Shown: positions 1-11,487 of the stretch, piece by piece
Position numbering within the stretch: position 1 is the stretch's first letter
How the letters are laid out: each line of letters starts with the position of its first letter
From: Anastatus disparis
Lineage: Eukaryota; Arthropoda; Insecta; Hymenoptera; Eupelmidae
Assembly: GCA_017163975.1 (NCBI GenBank)
Contig: JAFFSR010000017.1
Coordinates: forward strand, 1,488,001 to 1,552,000
Length of the DNA stretch: 64,000 nucleotides
Direction of reading: 5' to 3'
Made by a program: the position numbers and the translations under genes
Notes under the pieces: generated by a model
Database searches by the model: none
The model's input: only the letters and a program-made list of their open reading frames with translations
What the model was told of the DNA's origin: nothing

Positions 1-641
1 ATGCGTCCCACAGCTGAGAAGCCAAGAACCAGGAAGAAAGAAGCAGTAGTTGTAAAAATTACAAAAGGGTCCACATACGCTGACGTCCTTGGAAAGCTTC
101 GCACGGGAGTTAAGCCGCAGGATAGTAGCACGGAAGTCTTGAGCGTTAGACCTACAACAAAGGGAAACCTTATAAATCAGATCTCGAAAGAGTCCGATAA
201 AAAGGCCTTTGCTGATAATGTTAAAGTTGCAGTAGGGGATCTAGGAACCATAAGTATGGATGAGCGGAAAAGGACAATTGAGAGGCGGAAGATCTCTTGA
301 GCAAGGAAAGAATCCAGATAGGATTTCTGAACTGCAGGGTAGAACGGAGAATCATAGTGATAAGATGCCATAAATGTCTGGGCTTTGGTCACAGACAAGA
401 TCAGTGCCAGGGACCCGACAGGTCTGCGCATTGTTTCAGGTGCGGGAAAGCAGGACATACAAGAGCGGCATGTGGAAACGATGCTTGTTGCTTCTTGTGT
501 CTACAAGAAGGTTTAGACAGCAAAAATACCAAACATGTGGCTGGAAGCGGAATTTGCAAGGTATTTAGGCGAGCCCTGGAGGCCGAGAAAAGGAAGAAGC
601 TAGAGACATTAAAAAATTCTCGAAAAAAAGGTGCTTCATAA
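1..641 (+). pseudogene. ORF1 (gag-like, zinc-knuckle) relic of R1-clade element
   Basis: ORF1 proteins of R1-clade LINEs bind element RNA and form the RNP. Frame 1 runs to a stop at 298-300, and the remainder continues from about 297 in frame 3. Two CX2CX4HX4C zinc knuckles are intact (CHKCLGFGHRQDQC and CFRCGKAGHTRAAC), followed by a third Cys-rich segment (CCFLC) and a basic C-terminus. Aligned with the second copy, about 180 bases are missing near 285, between the RNA-recognition-like part and the knuckles. That deletion causes the frame change. The N-terminal half lies outside the window. The knuckles are better preserved than in copy 2, so this copy may have been functional more recently. 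Confidence 0.85.
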
Positions 642-704
642 CAGAGAATAAAGAAAAAGAAGAACAAGGTTCTATAAGGTAGGCGCAGCAGCGAAATGGT
701 GACC

Positions 705-746
705 CCACCCCGAAGTAATGCCGAGAAGGCTTAAGTGCCGGGGTGG
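705..746 (+). other. 3'-tail RNA hairpin, copy 1
   Basis: An 8-bp perfect stem, CCACCCCG (705-712) with CGGGGTGG (739-746), encloses a loop that begins AAGTAATGCC. The same hairpin occurs at 2993-3034 and 16440-16479 with different stem sequence but the same loop start, which implies selection for the structure. A role in recognition by a reverse transcriptase supplied in trans is an inference. Confidence 0.75.
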
Positions 747-1060
747 ACTAAAGGTCACGAGGTGGATGTTACTGGCCTTTTGCCGGCGTGACGATTGCAT
801 CTTCTTGCAATCGTACCGCGGTCAGAAGGACAGGGGGTTAGACGGTCCCCTGGGACTCTGATGCCCTGGATGTGGAATGGAAGGTCCTTTCCACAGTCAA
901 GGCTGGCGTGCGCTCAGGAACCCGTCACACCGGTAGCAGGATCCCCTCCTGCACGGTGATAACGCTTTGCGGAATCGCAAGGCGGGCGTGAATCCTGTCG
1001 CTGAAGGTCTGGTTTAGGCAGATTTCCCGTTTTTTTACCACCATAAAAAAAAAAAAAAAA

Positions 1061-1093
<33 letters not shown>
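1061..1093. repeat. (ATT)n microsatellite between retroelement copies
   Basis: About 11 ATT units directly follow the poly(A) of copy 1 and directly precede the 5' end of copy 2. An equal block ends copy 2. Known R1-clade families such as Waldo and Mino insert into microsatellites. An (ATT)n target for this family is an inference from the two junctions. Confidence 0.85.
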
Positions 1094-1363
1094 GGGAGTC
1101 AGCTTGAGGAGGCCCCTTAAGCAAGTGTTGTCTTCCAGGTTCCGAGCATTGCCCAACCGCTCCTGCGCGTCATCGTCACATCAATGCTCTTTGCAGCAAT
1201 GCTATAACGTTGACGGCAAATAGGAAGTAATGACCCGAGGAGAAATAACCTCGCAAAAAAACCAGGGACTATCTGACCTGGATGGTAGAAACCCTGTAAG
1301 GGTCCTGCTTTGGGTTACAAGATAGGGGTGGTTCCCTGAATAAATCAACTATGTTTATGGAAG

Positions 1364-2932
1364 ATGTGTGACGATAAAACAGGATTACCCCAGGTGAGTA
1401 CCCCTTCACAGGGAAATCTCATTTCCGCTTCCGATCAGGTGCAAGCCCTGGTGGGCGGAGCCGGCTCCATGAATTCTGGGGGGAGCCAATCTCACGCTGA
1501 CCATATTGTCGCTGGACTGGGTAACCAGGCTTCGACGGCAATTATAACTACCGAAATGCTAGAGGAGACAACCTCGCATAAAAAACAAGAAATGTCTACG
1601 TTGCAGGTACCGAGGATACGGAGCTGCAGTCAGAGCAGTGTTGCTAGCGTCCGAAGTGCCAAAAGCGCTTTTAGTGACGCCTCAGGCTTTAAACAAAACG
1701 CACTCCAAGAGGACATGGACGCATTCTTCGAGGCTACAAGAGATCAAGAGTTACGGATAGAGGAAATGAGGAAGGAAGTTCAAGGGATGCAGGACGTTCT
1801 GAAAAAGAACACAAACTTCAGGATCCAAACCGCGGTCGAAAGGTTGCAAGTCCATCTGAAGAAAGCGGTTGAACAGCAGGAAGTTCTGAAAAGGAAAGCA
1901 AATACTATCAAAGATGGAGTTGACCAAATTCTTAGTCAATATAGGGTTAGGAAGACAGCGCGGAGGAGGATGCAAACTGAACTTTTACGGGACACCGTAA
2001 TCGCGAGCATTTACTCTAAAAGAGAACGAGGCAGCGCAGATAATAGCCCAGAGGACGTGCGGCAAAAGAAAAGAAAAAAGAAGAAAGTGACAGCGGGTGC
2101 TGCGAATGCGCAATCTCTTCCGCAGATTGCGCCATCTAGCCATTCACGTCCCCAAGCTTCGAAGACAAACTCCAGGAAGACAGAAACGGTGGTCGTTAAG
2201 CTAACGCAAGGGGCCTCATACGCAAACATCCTTCGAAAGCTCCGCAAGGATGTCAAGCCGCAGGAAAGCAGCACGGAGATCCTAAGCGTCAGGTCGACAA
2301 CCAAGGGAAACCTTTTGATCCAGATCTCGAGAGAGTCGGATAGAATGGCCTTCACTGACAAGGTCAAAGTTGCAGTAGAGGGCATAGGAACCGTTAGCAT
2401 GAATGGGCGGAGAAGGACGATTGAGATTCGCGATCTTGATCAGATGACAACGGAGGCCGAGGTACAGGAAGCGTAGGGTAGGATCCTGGGTTCTAAGCAA
2501 AGCGCTCGGAAGGTCATCATCCTCGGACCCAGTCGATTCGGATCTAAAATGGCAGTTGTTGTTCTTGATGAAGCTGAGGCAACAGTTCTTTTGAATAAGG
2601 AGCGAACCCAAATTGGATTCGTTAACTGTAAGGTACAGAGAAGAATTATGGTGATCAGATGGCATCGATGCCTAGGCTTCGGTCACAGGCAGAATCAGTG
2701 CGTCGGTCCAGACAGGTCCACGCACTGCTACAAGTGCGGAAACGCAGGTCACACAAGGGCAGCATATCCTAACAATGCCTGCTGCTTTTTGTGCTTACAG
2801 GATGGAAGTGATAGCGAAGCTGCTAAGCAGGTGGCCGGTAGCGGAGTATGCAGGGTCTTCAGGCAAGCGCTGCAAGAAGAGAAGAAGAGAAACATCGAAA
2901 CTAGGAAGAATCCCAGAAAAAGAGATGCTTGA
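1364..2932 (+). pseudogene. ORF1 (gag-like) of R1-clade element, one in-frame stop
   Basis: A single frame runs 1364-2932 (about 522 codons), broken only by a TAG at 2474-2476. A Ser/Gln-rich N-terminus is followed by a coiled coil (about residues 115-190, heptads rich in Glu, Lys and Leu), a basic KKRKKKK-type segment near residue 235, an RNA-recognition-like region (about 275-360), and then the zinc-knuckle region. Both knuckles have lost a ligand: the first Cys of knuckle 1 is Trp (TGG, 2660-2662) and the last Cys of knuckle 2 is Tyr (TAT, 2765-2767). The start ATG is the first one that opens the long frame. Other ATGs sit just upstream. Confidence 0.85.
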
Positions 2933-2992
2933 ATAAAGTGAATTGAAAGTCAAGAAAAAGACATAAAATGGCGCTGATGCGAATTGGTGGCC

Positions 2993-3034
2993 CCACCCTG
3001 AAGTAATGCCGAGAAGGCTTAAGTGCCAGGGTGG
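2993..3034 (+). other. 3'-tail RNA hairpin, copy 2
   Basis: The stem is CCACCCTG (2993-3000) with CAGGGTGG (3027-3034). Compared with copy 1, one C-G pair has become T-A with both sides changed, and the loop is unchanged. This is a direct compensatory substitution. Confidence 0.75.
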
Positions 3035-3344
3035 TGTAAAGGTCACGAGGTGGATGTTACTGGCCTTTTGCCCGCGTGACGATTGCATCTTCTTGCAATC
3101 GTCCCGCGGTCAGAAGGACAGGGGGTTAGACGGTCCCCTGGGACTCTGATGCCCTGGATGTGGATTGGAAGGTCCTTTCCACAGTGAAGGCTGACGTGCA
3201 CTCAGGAACCCGTCACACCGGTGGCAGGATCCCCTCCTGTACGGCGATAACGCTTTGCGGAATCGCACGGCGGGCGTGGATCCTGTCGCTGAAGGTCTGG
3301 TTTAGGCAGATTTCCCGTTTTTTTACTACCATAAAAAAAAAAAA

Positions 3345-3379
<35 letters not shown>

Positions 3380-3380
<1 letters not shown>

Positions 3381-4141
3381 TTTACACAATAATAGAATTT
3401 TTTTAATAATACTAGAAAAAACTAAAATTTTTTTCAATGTTAAGTGTCCTAGCTTTACATGTATTTCTTCACTTATTAAGATATCGGTATAATGAATATT
3501 ATATTTTATAATTGTAATCTACTTATCATCACATTTATTAAAAATATGGAAACTTTTTTGTTTAGAAAATAATTTTAATATTAAATTAAAATATTTGTTT
3601 CTGTATTCAAAGTTATCAATTCTTTTAATTATTTTATAATTCTTTGAATTCATTTTTGTCATTTTTTCATAAAAATAAGAATATTATATGTCATAATTAT
3701 TTTATAAAATTAATAAAGTAACAATAAATACTATATTTATAATTCTACACTTTCAATAATCATTGAAATGTATTTTACATATCCTAAATCATAAAGTATA
3801 AAAAATTTAAAGTATTAATCTAATAACTTCGTACTTTTTTTTATATCTTTTATAATTTTGTATGTACTTTTATTTATGTAAGCAATAATTTTTTTGTAAA
3901 TTATTAATAGGAATTCAAAAAATTATTATATGTACATATAAAAAATTATAAAATTCTATATGGAGAAATGCCCATTTTTCCTAATTTATAATGAAATAGC
4001 ACCCTTATTTCATGATCATGATGGGCCCCCCTGATTTTGTAGCCCCAGGACCCAGGTAGTGTTAGACCGGCCCTGTCACTGCTACTACTACTTTCATTAT
4101 TATCGTTATTATCAACATCATCGTCGTCGTTGTCAACTATA
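3380..4141. other. AT-rich stretch without recognisable gene
   Basis: Very AT-rich sequence with no ORF of note. A short GC-richer patch at 4010-4080 precedes a trinucleotide-like TCATCGTCGTC stretch (4110-4135) that abuts the Helitron helicase fragment. Confidence 0.6.
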
Positions 4142-4310
4142 AATAAATCACAAGGTCAAAGTTTTGAAAACCTAGGAATATTCATAAAAAAACCTTTATT
4201 TTCACATGGACAATTATATGTTGCTCTTTCAAGAAGTAAAAATCCTTCTAAAATACATATGCAAAATGAATTAGTAAATAAAAATGAATTAACCAATATA
4301 GTATGAAAAG
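4142..4310 (+). pseudogene. Helitron PIF1-type helicase, C-terminal fragment
   Basis: The translation begins [15 protein letters not shown] and includes QLYVALSRS. These are the last two conserved helicase motifs of Helitron PIF1-like helicases (family knowledge). Frame is open from 4142 to a stop after ELTNIV, about 55 residues. Everything upstream of the NKSQGQ motif is missing, so this is a 3' end remnant. It resumes at the motif where Helitron 2 (56.3-62.9 kb) is cut by another insertion, but it lies on its own here. No clear 3' CTRR terminus was identified. Confidence 0.75.
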
Positions 4311-4585
4311 TACTATAAAAATAACAAAAAAAAAACTTCAATTTTTTTAATATTAAAAATATATTTATATTTCTTACATACTAATAAAACATTTGTTGTT
4401 TTCAGATATAACGTAATAAAACAAAAAATAAAAACATACTTTAAATTTTCTATATAAAAAAATTAATTTAAAATAATAAAAAAGAAAATAAAAACAAACT
4501 TCAAATATTTTATAAAAAAAAAATAATAACAAAGTTATTTAAAATATAATTTAATTAATACTAATAATAATTGAATCATTCTAAA

Positions 4586-4969
4586 ATGGAATGGGATCCA
4601 GTTTCAAATAAATACATTGTTTTAGAAAACTTGCGACATCAAGAAGAATTAGATGATTTAAATAACCGAATAAACGAATTTGAACGGTTTCAAGAGCAGT
4701 ACGAAGAATATATGGAAAATTTGAATGAAAATACAGATTTATCTAGATTAAATAATGCAATTAATAACTATATCGGAATAGAAAATGAAAAACTTTATTT
4801 TGAAAATTGGAACAACGTAACATATTATTATAAATATATGACAAATAAAATTATTCAATATAAGTTAGAAATACGTGACTCAATAATGGAATATTATATC
4901 ACAACTCATAATACAATATATTATAAATATTTATTACGTATTGCTAATATAATTTTTTTTATATTATAA
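4586..4969 (+). CDS. hypothetical acidic, coiled-coil-like small protein
   Basis: An ORF of 127 codons starts at ATG 4586 (an in-frame TTG lies 15 bases upstream). I do not recognise the product. The first half is rich in Glu, Asp, Asn and Leu with heptad-like spacing (RHQEELDDLNNRINEFERF), which suggests a coiled coil. The middle is Asn/Tyr-rich, and the last 20 or so residues are hydrophobic (IANIIFFIL). In sequence with about three quarters A+T, an open frame of this length is unlikely by chance. It lies 270 bases downstream of the Helitron helicase tail and could be a Helitron-linked accessory gene. That link is only positional. Confidence 0.45.
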   Translation: MEWDPVSNKYIVLENLRHQEELDDLNNRINEFERFQEQYEEYMENLNENTDLSRLNNAINNYIGIENEKLYFENWNNVTYYYKYMTNKIIQYKLEIRDSIMEYYITTHNTIYYKYLLRIANIIFFIL

Positions 4970-6530
4970 AATATAATATAAAATATATTTAAGTAATAAA
5001 TCAATAAAAATAATAAATATATCTTTTAAAATAACAGAAAATTAATCAAATATATTAAAACAGTAATTTAAAATATATTTCATGCATCAAAAAGACTTAA
5101 TTGCATTAAGATATATTTAAAAAAAAAATATAAAATTTAATAAAATACTCACTTTATAATTTTATTTATGAGGTACATGGATTAGTAATTAATTGTATTA
5201 ATATTATTATAATTATGATACAGGCATTAAACGTTAAATAAATCAAATAAAATCCTATTATAACTTAAACATTTTTAATTGAATTTAAATATAATAAAAT
5301 GTTTAAAGAATAAATAAAAAATTATTTTATGAAACAAAAAAAAATTAATAAAATTCATATCATTATGTATTATATTATATTGATTTTTTTAATTAATAAA
5401 TAATATTGAAAATTATTTATTAATAAATAAATAATCGATAATTTAAAAAAAAAACAAACATGAAAATACATTCTATTAATTTTGTGAAAATTATTTTAAT
5501 ATATCTTTTTTAATACTAGCAAAAAAGTCAAGGATATTAGAAAACAATATAGATATATATTTTATACATCCAAAAGACTTAAAAATGAAATTAAGATGTT
5601 AAGTCCTGGCTTTACATCAGGACGGAATTAATGATTGATTATGTTGTTGTTATGAAGAAAATATATTATATTAAATAAAAGAATAAAGTTTGATTTTAAA
5701 ATATTTAATTTGAAAGTTAAGCCTAGTGATAGAAAAGCTCTACCAATTTTAATTGATATGAATCGTTCTCACGATTAAATATACTTGAATTGAAAAGGAA
5801 ATATAGATCAAAATATAATTGTAATGATCTTACCTTGATTTCGGTGTAGTAGATACAGGCAGACAGTAAATAAGTACAGTTGATTCAATATTTTAATTAT
5901 AATATTTTAATTATAAACTATATATTAAATATAGTTTATAATAATAATTCTAATAAACGTACTTAAACAAAGATTTAAAAGAGATAAATATTAGGTGAAC
6001 AATTGTTATATAACAATAATATAATAACAAATTGTACGAATTATAAAATGATTTTAAAACTTTGATTAAATATGTGATACTGATGGTGGAGGATGGATTG
6101 TAAATAGAGTCTATAGTATAAGGAGAAAGGAATACAGACTCTCATGGTTGTGTAGAACTATCGGCAAAGGTAACCATGATTTTATTTTAAATAATTTTAT
6201 AAAGAAAAAGGAATAATTTCAATTAATTTTAACATGACTTAAACTAACTTAAAATTATTATAATTTTATATAATTATTAAAAATAAAACAAAAAAAAACC
6301 AACGCACCATAATAACATACATTTTTTATTATTTAATTTATATTATAAATTATTAATTGTAAGGTATTATTGACAGTACCTCTTCGGGTGGTGTGGAAAT
6401 CTGTCTGAGCAAATATATAATTAATATTAATTTTTTTAATACTTTTGGTCAGTACAAATTTCATTACTGGCTGAGATAATGTAAATATAAACGGGGGTTG
6501 GCGAGCAGCGCGAGCAGGTGGGAACCCTCC
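4970..6530. other. AT-rich stretch, no gene seen
   Basis: More than 1.5 kb of very AT-rich DNA with many poly(A/T) runs and no supported coding region or repeat structure. Confidence 0.6.
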
Positions 6531-6533
6531 CTA

Positions 6534-6810
<277 letters not shown>

Positions 6811-6921
6811 TTATAATTTTATATAATCACTCATTTTATATAGTCATTTTCATTTTGACCTGCGGTAAGTGCACATCATGCTTTCTCTCTCTCTCTCCAC
6901 ATATATATATATATATATATA

Positions 6922-7770
6922 CTCTATGAGACATTTCACACCAACTGATAGAGCAAAAAAATAAAAATCGTTGAAACTCAAAGAATTTATTCTTTTTGTT
7001 AACCAAAATATGTAAAGAAATTTTCAAGGATCTAGATTGAAAGGATCAAGAGTTACAGGACTTTGAAATTTGAAAATTTTCCAAAATTTTTGGAAAAGTC
7101 CTAACTTTATCATTTTTTTTCTGAAAATCCTGATGTTTTAGAGAAAAATGCATAATAACACTCCTTGTTGTAATGAAGAAGAGAGTTAGCAGGATTTTTT
7201 ACAGACCTGAATTTCGCAGTTTTCTGATTGGCTCTTATATGTAAAACATGGTTATTGAAATTATTTAATGTTTGCTACTGCCAAAATTGGCTTTCGAAGG
7301 CTTATTTTTTTTATTTTTTATTAACTTTAAAATAAATTTTGGTTCGTGTAAGCAAAAGTCACCAATAAGGAGTTATCACAGTTTTAAATATACATTTTCA
7401 GTTAAAATTTATTTTTCTTATTGAAAATAGCCTGTCATATACTAAACGTGATCATTTGGTTTTAATACTCAAAAACTATTGAAATAAGTTTAACAATCAT
7501 TTAGTTAAATGACATTTATCAATTATAAGCCCAATTATTAATTAAACAACACTCGTTATTATTATAATTACAATTAATTTCAAAGGAAAATAAGAGTTAT
7601 CCCAAAATTAAATAATTATTTTTTAATAAGAATTTACTTATTTCAAAGAATCGATTCATCAATAAAAAAGAATAATTAAATAATCACTATTTTCCTTGCC
7701 TTAACTTACTATAAAAAGTATCAGTGAAATGGAAAATAATGATATCATTTTGGAACATACGCTTAAAAGA
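6922..7770 (+). repeat. Left arm of large foldback
   Basis: Inverted copy of 13085-13950. The arms differ by scattered substitutions and small indels. No coding content was seen. Confidence 0.75.
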
Positions 7771-7799
7771 AATGATAGAGGCTTTTATAACAATTAATT

Positions 7800-8535
7800 A
7801 CATTAAATAAGCTGTTATAATTAGAATACTAATTTTTAGATTAGCATTAATAATTTCATTAATACAAGGTACATCTTGAGTAATGTTCATAGGTGCTACA
7901 CGAGCAAAATGAAAAGTTTTCAAGGTTATTCAAGTACCAGGTCCTCTTATACTTTGTGCAGTTAAAGCACCAACTGCAGTTACTAGTTCAATTTTTGCTT
8001 TCATATATTTTTTCTTGCTTGTATGAATAAATTCAAGATGTTGTGACACAGTTAAACGTATAATATACCTGTAAACTGGGACATCTGGTTTAATATGTTG
8101 TCTAATCCTAGCAATTATAATTGCAACTGTTTTCAAAAATTAAGCTGATTCTTGCTTGAATTCTTAACTTACACAAGAATATTTCTCTGACATCAAAAGT
8201 TCAGGGGTTACTTTAATAATACTAGGGCTGTCTAATGGATTTTCAATTTTGTACGTTGATGTAGATTTAATATCTCATCAAGAACTCTTTTATAATCAAT
8301 GAGACAGTCTTTGCCTTCCATATACGTTGGATCCATAGAATCTACACGATAAAGAATTTAAACAATATCAACAAAAGAATTTTCAACTTTTATATCATAA
8401 TGTAAACTAAGATCTTCTAAACACTTACCATTCTTCTTTGCGTGTATCCAGTTTCAGCAATTTTAACAGCTGTATCTACAGCTGTTCATGGATCAAAATC
8501 CATTTTTCTTTCTCCATCCAATGAATATAATTTGA
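7800..8535 (-). pseudogene. POLR3A: RNA polymerase III largest subunit (RPC1) pseudogene fragment
   Basis: RPC1 is the catalytic largest subunit of RNA polymerase III, which transcribes tRNA and 5S genes. On the minus strand several stretches match it in the correct order: TAVDTAVKIAETGYTQRR, then DPTYMEGKDCLIDYKRVLDE, then YMKAKIE, GALTAQSI and GPGT, and after a stop [17 protein letters not shown] followed by [10 protein letters not shown]. These belong to the conserved C-terminal catalytic region, including the [20 protein letters not shown] block. The sequence is cut by several stops and frameshifts, for example a one-base loss after TQRRMV. No introns are visible, so a processed copy is likely, but only a fragment remains and no poly(A) was identified. 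Confidence 0.8.
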
Positions 8536-8555
8536 ACTATATTTCTACAATTAAC

Positions 8556-10545
8556 ATGCATGACACACGTACTTGAGTTTATATATATTTTTCTTCATGT
8601 ATATATGGGACTGTTCCTGTCATAGCGCATGCACGAACACACATGGGCTTATGAATATATGTATATACATATACATGGGATATTTTATGTCAATTCACAT
8701 GCGCGCACACCCTCATACACACAGGTATATATATATATATATATATAGGACGTTTTATGACAATTTTTTCCATGTATATTAATATTTATTGAGAAAGTTT
8801 CGAAATCAATCAAGCAATCGTCGAATACTTCTGTATTCAATTCATTCTTTTTAAAATAATATTGAATTCATAAAAATATCATTACACTATCTTTTAATTT
8901 TCGAATGTAATAAGATTTCTTCAAAGCTTTCGAATATTATGTCTGTTATTTTTTGTTTTAAGTCATTATACAAACTGATGAATACTATTTTATTATATTA
9001 TTATTACTTTTTAAAAAGTATATTTTAGGCGAGTTTAGTTATTAAACAGTATAGTATTCTTCAGAACATTTTTTCTAAATATTTCTTTTTTTTTTACTAC
9101 ATACATCATATTAAACCACGGGCCTGGCAAGTTCTTTTGTAGGTATTTAGTAAAATTAATATATATTTTACAGCACTTGAAAATAAAAAGATAGTGTGAT
9201 GGATAGAGAATGCATAATTTTATTTTATTAAAAGTATTACAATTGAAAAGGGTATCTTCCCTGAAAGTTTTAAAAAGGCATAAATAATTTTGAAGTTGAT
9301 GGAAGCAAATTCTCAAATATAAGTTGTTAGAAGCCAATGGCTCTTCTGCCAAGTTTTTAGAAATAAAATTGCACAATTTTGGTCTTTAACCGTAGCATAT
9401 TAAATAGAAAATTATTCCGAAACTTTGAAGTTAATCGTTTCGGAAATTGTTTATTAAGTAAATCTTTCATCAGGAATAAAATAAAATAGATATCACTAAG
9501 ATCAAGTATAGTTCATCAATGTTTAAGTAGTTATATTCACTCATAAATGGAATAATAAGTTGATCTGATAAATCATTTTTTTTTTTTTTCAATTTCAATG
9601 TGTACTATTATCGCTATCTTCATCTCAATAATCCCTTTTTTTCAAAAATTATTTGGCAAAGTTTTTCCAAATATTCGTCCATCAAAGAGAATATAAATTG
9701 AACATTTTATGGATTTTATATTATTAAAAAGTAAGAGTTAAATACAGAAGTACTCGACGATTGCTTCATTGATTTCAAAACTTTCTTCAGCCGAAACTGT
9801 AAATATTTCATGAATTTTAGATTATTAAAAAGAATGAATTGAATACAGAAGTACTCGACGATTGCTTGATTGATTTCAAAACTTTCTTAAGCAAAAACTA
9901 TAGATAAATCTAGTAAAAGGTATAAACTTAATAATAATTACTCAATTCATTTCAGTACTGTCAAGAACTGAAATTAAAAAAAAAATATGATGTATGTAGT
10001 AAAAAAAAAAGGAATATTTAGAAAAAATGTTCTGAAGAATACTATACTGTTTAATAACTAAACTCGCCTAAAATATACTTTTTAAAAAGTAATAATAATA
10101 TAATAAAATAGTATTCATCAGTTTGTATAATGACTTAAAACAAAAAATAACAGACATAATATTCGAAAGCTTTGAAGAAATCTTATTACATTCGAAAATT
10201 AAAAGATAGTGTAATGATATTTTTATGAATTCAATATTATTTTAAAAAGAATGAATTGAATACAGAAGTATTCGACGATTGCTTGATTGATTTCGAAACT
10301 TTCTCAATAAATATTAATATACATGGAAAAAATTGTCATAAAACGTCCTATATATATATATATATACCTGTGTGTATGAGGGTGTGCGCGCATGTGAATT
10401 GACATAAAATATCCCATGTATATGTATATACATATATTCATAAGTCCATGTGTGCTCCTGCATGCGCTATGACAGGAACAGTCTCATATATACATGAAGA
10501 AAAATATATATAAACTCAAGTACGTGTGTCATGCATGTTAATTGA
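8556..10545. repeat. Inner inverted repeat (arms 8556-9112 and 9983-10545)
   Basis: The left and right arms read as near-perfect reverse complements of about 555 bp. Landmarks include CATGCATGACACACGTACTT near 8557 and its complement near 10530, and the long A/T run at 9090 and 9995. The spacer (9113-9982) has no gene and carries two further copies of a segment containing GTACTCGACGATTGCTT (near 9750 and 9855), which is also present in both arms. This is a second foldback inside the first. Confidence 0.8.
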
Positions 10546-10656
10546 CATGAAACGTCCCGTATATATAAATCTGTGATTGTGTGCACGCGCGCGTGTGAGT
10601 CAACATTAAATATCCCATGTATATGTGTACACAGATATACACACACGTATATATAC

Positions 10657-10719
<63 letters not shown>

Positions 10720-11438
10720 TAAGCCCATGTGTGTGCGTGCATGCGAATTGACAAAACGATCCCATATATAAATACAAATCTCAAGTACATGTTTAGATGT
10801 GTTTGCGCGTTCGCGTTGACAAGAAATGTCAAATATATGAAAACCGGTGCGTGCGTGTTGACATGATACGTCACATATATGTAAACCTAAGGGCACCCGG
10901 ATAAGTGTGTTAGAGTTGTCATGAAATGTCCCATATATATAAACCTGTATGGGCGTGGGTTATAATTGACGTAAAAAATCCTATGTATATTAACGTGTGT
11001 GCATGCATGCAAATCGGTATGAAACGTCCCATATGTATAAACCTGCGTGTGTACGTGCGTTCGAATTAACATGGAGAATCCCATGTTTATTAACGTGTAT
11101 GTGCATGCATGCGAATTGACATGAAATATCTAATATATATAAACCTGTGTGTTTGTATGCGTTTGAATTGGCATTAAAAATCCCATGTATATTAACGTGT
11201 GTGTGCATGCATACGCAACGACATGGGCTGTCCCATATATATAAACCTGTGTGTGCGTGCGTGCCCATTGACATGAAATATCCCATATATATAAACCTAT
11301 ATGTGCGTGCGTTCCAATTAAAGTGAAAAATCTCATGTCTATTAACATGCGTGTGCATGCATGCAAATCGACATGAAATGTCCCACATATATAGAAAAGC
11401 CTGTGATTATGAGTACGTACGAGTTGACATGAAATGTC

Positions 11439-11487
<49 letters not shown>

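Larger units (their letters stand above)
1..1060 (+). mobile_element. R1-clade non-LTR retroelement, copy 1 (5' end outside window)
   Basis: This is the 3' part of an ORF1-only retroelement. It consists of an ORF1 relic (1-641), about 400 bases of GC-rich non-coding tail, a poly(A) of about 17 bases at 1044-1060, and an (ATT)n block. The tail matches that of the copy ending near 3380 almost base for base, which fixes the 3' end. No reverse transcriptase lies between ORF1 and the tail in either copy. ORF1 being followed directly by the 3' tail is therefore the family structure and not a private deletion. Assignment to the R1 clade rests on the ORF1 zinc knuckles. Confidence 0.8.
1094..3379 (+). 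mobile_element. R1-clade ORF1-only retroelement, copy 2, apparently full length
   Basis: The element begins at GGGAGTC immediately after the (ATT)n of copy 1. It has a 5' leader of about 270 bases, ORF1 (1364-2932), a non-coding tail of about 400 bases homologous to copy 1, a poly(A) at 3332-3345 and terminal (ATT)n at 3345-3379. Nothing resembling an endonuclease or reverse transcriptase is present. It would need enzymes in trans, as with mammalian HAL1 or fly HeT-A, which are also ORF1-only. The head-to-tail order with copy 1 suggests repeated insertion into the same (ATT)n tract. Element limits are inferred from the junctions. Confidence 0.8.

Noticed and set aside
1..3379. Telomeric retrotransposon array (HeT-A or TRAS-like)
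   Set aside because: The tandem ORF1-only layout is suggestive, but no TTAGG telomere repeats are present and the flanks are (ATT)n.
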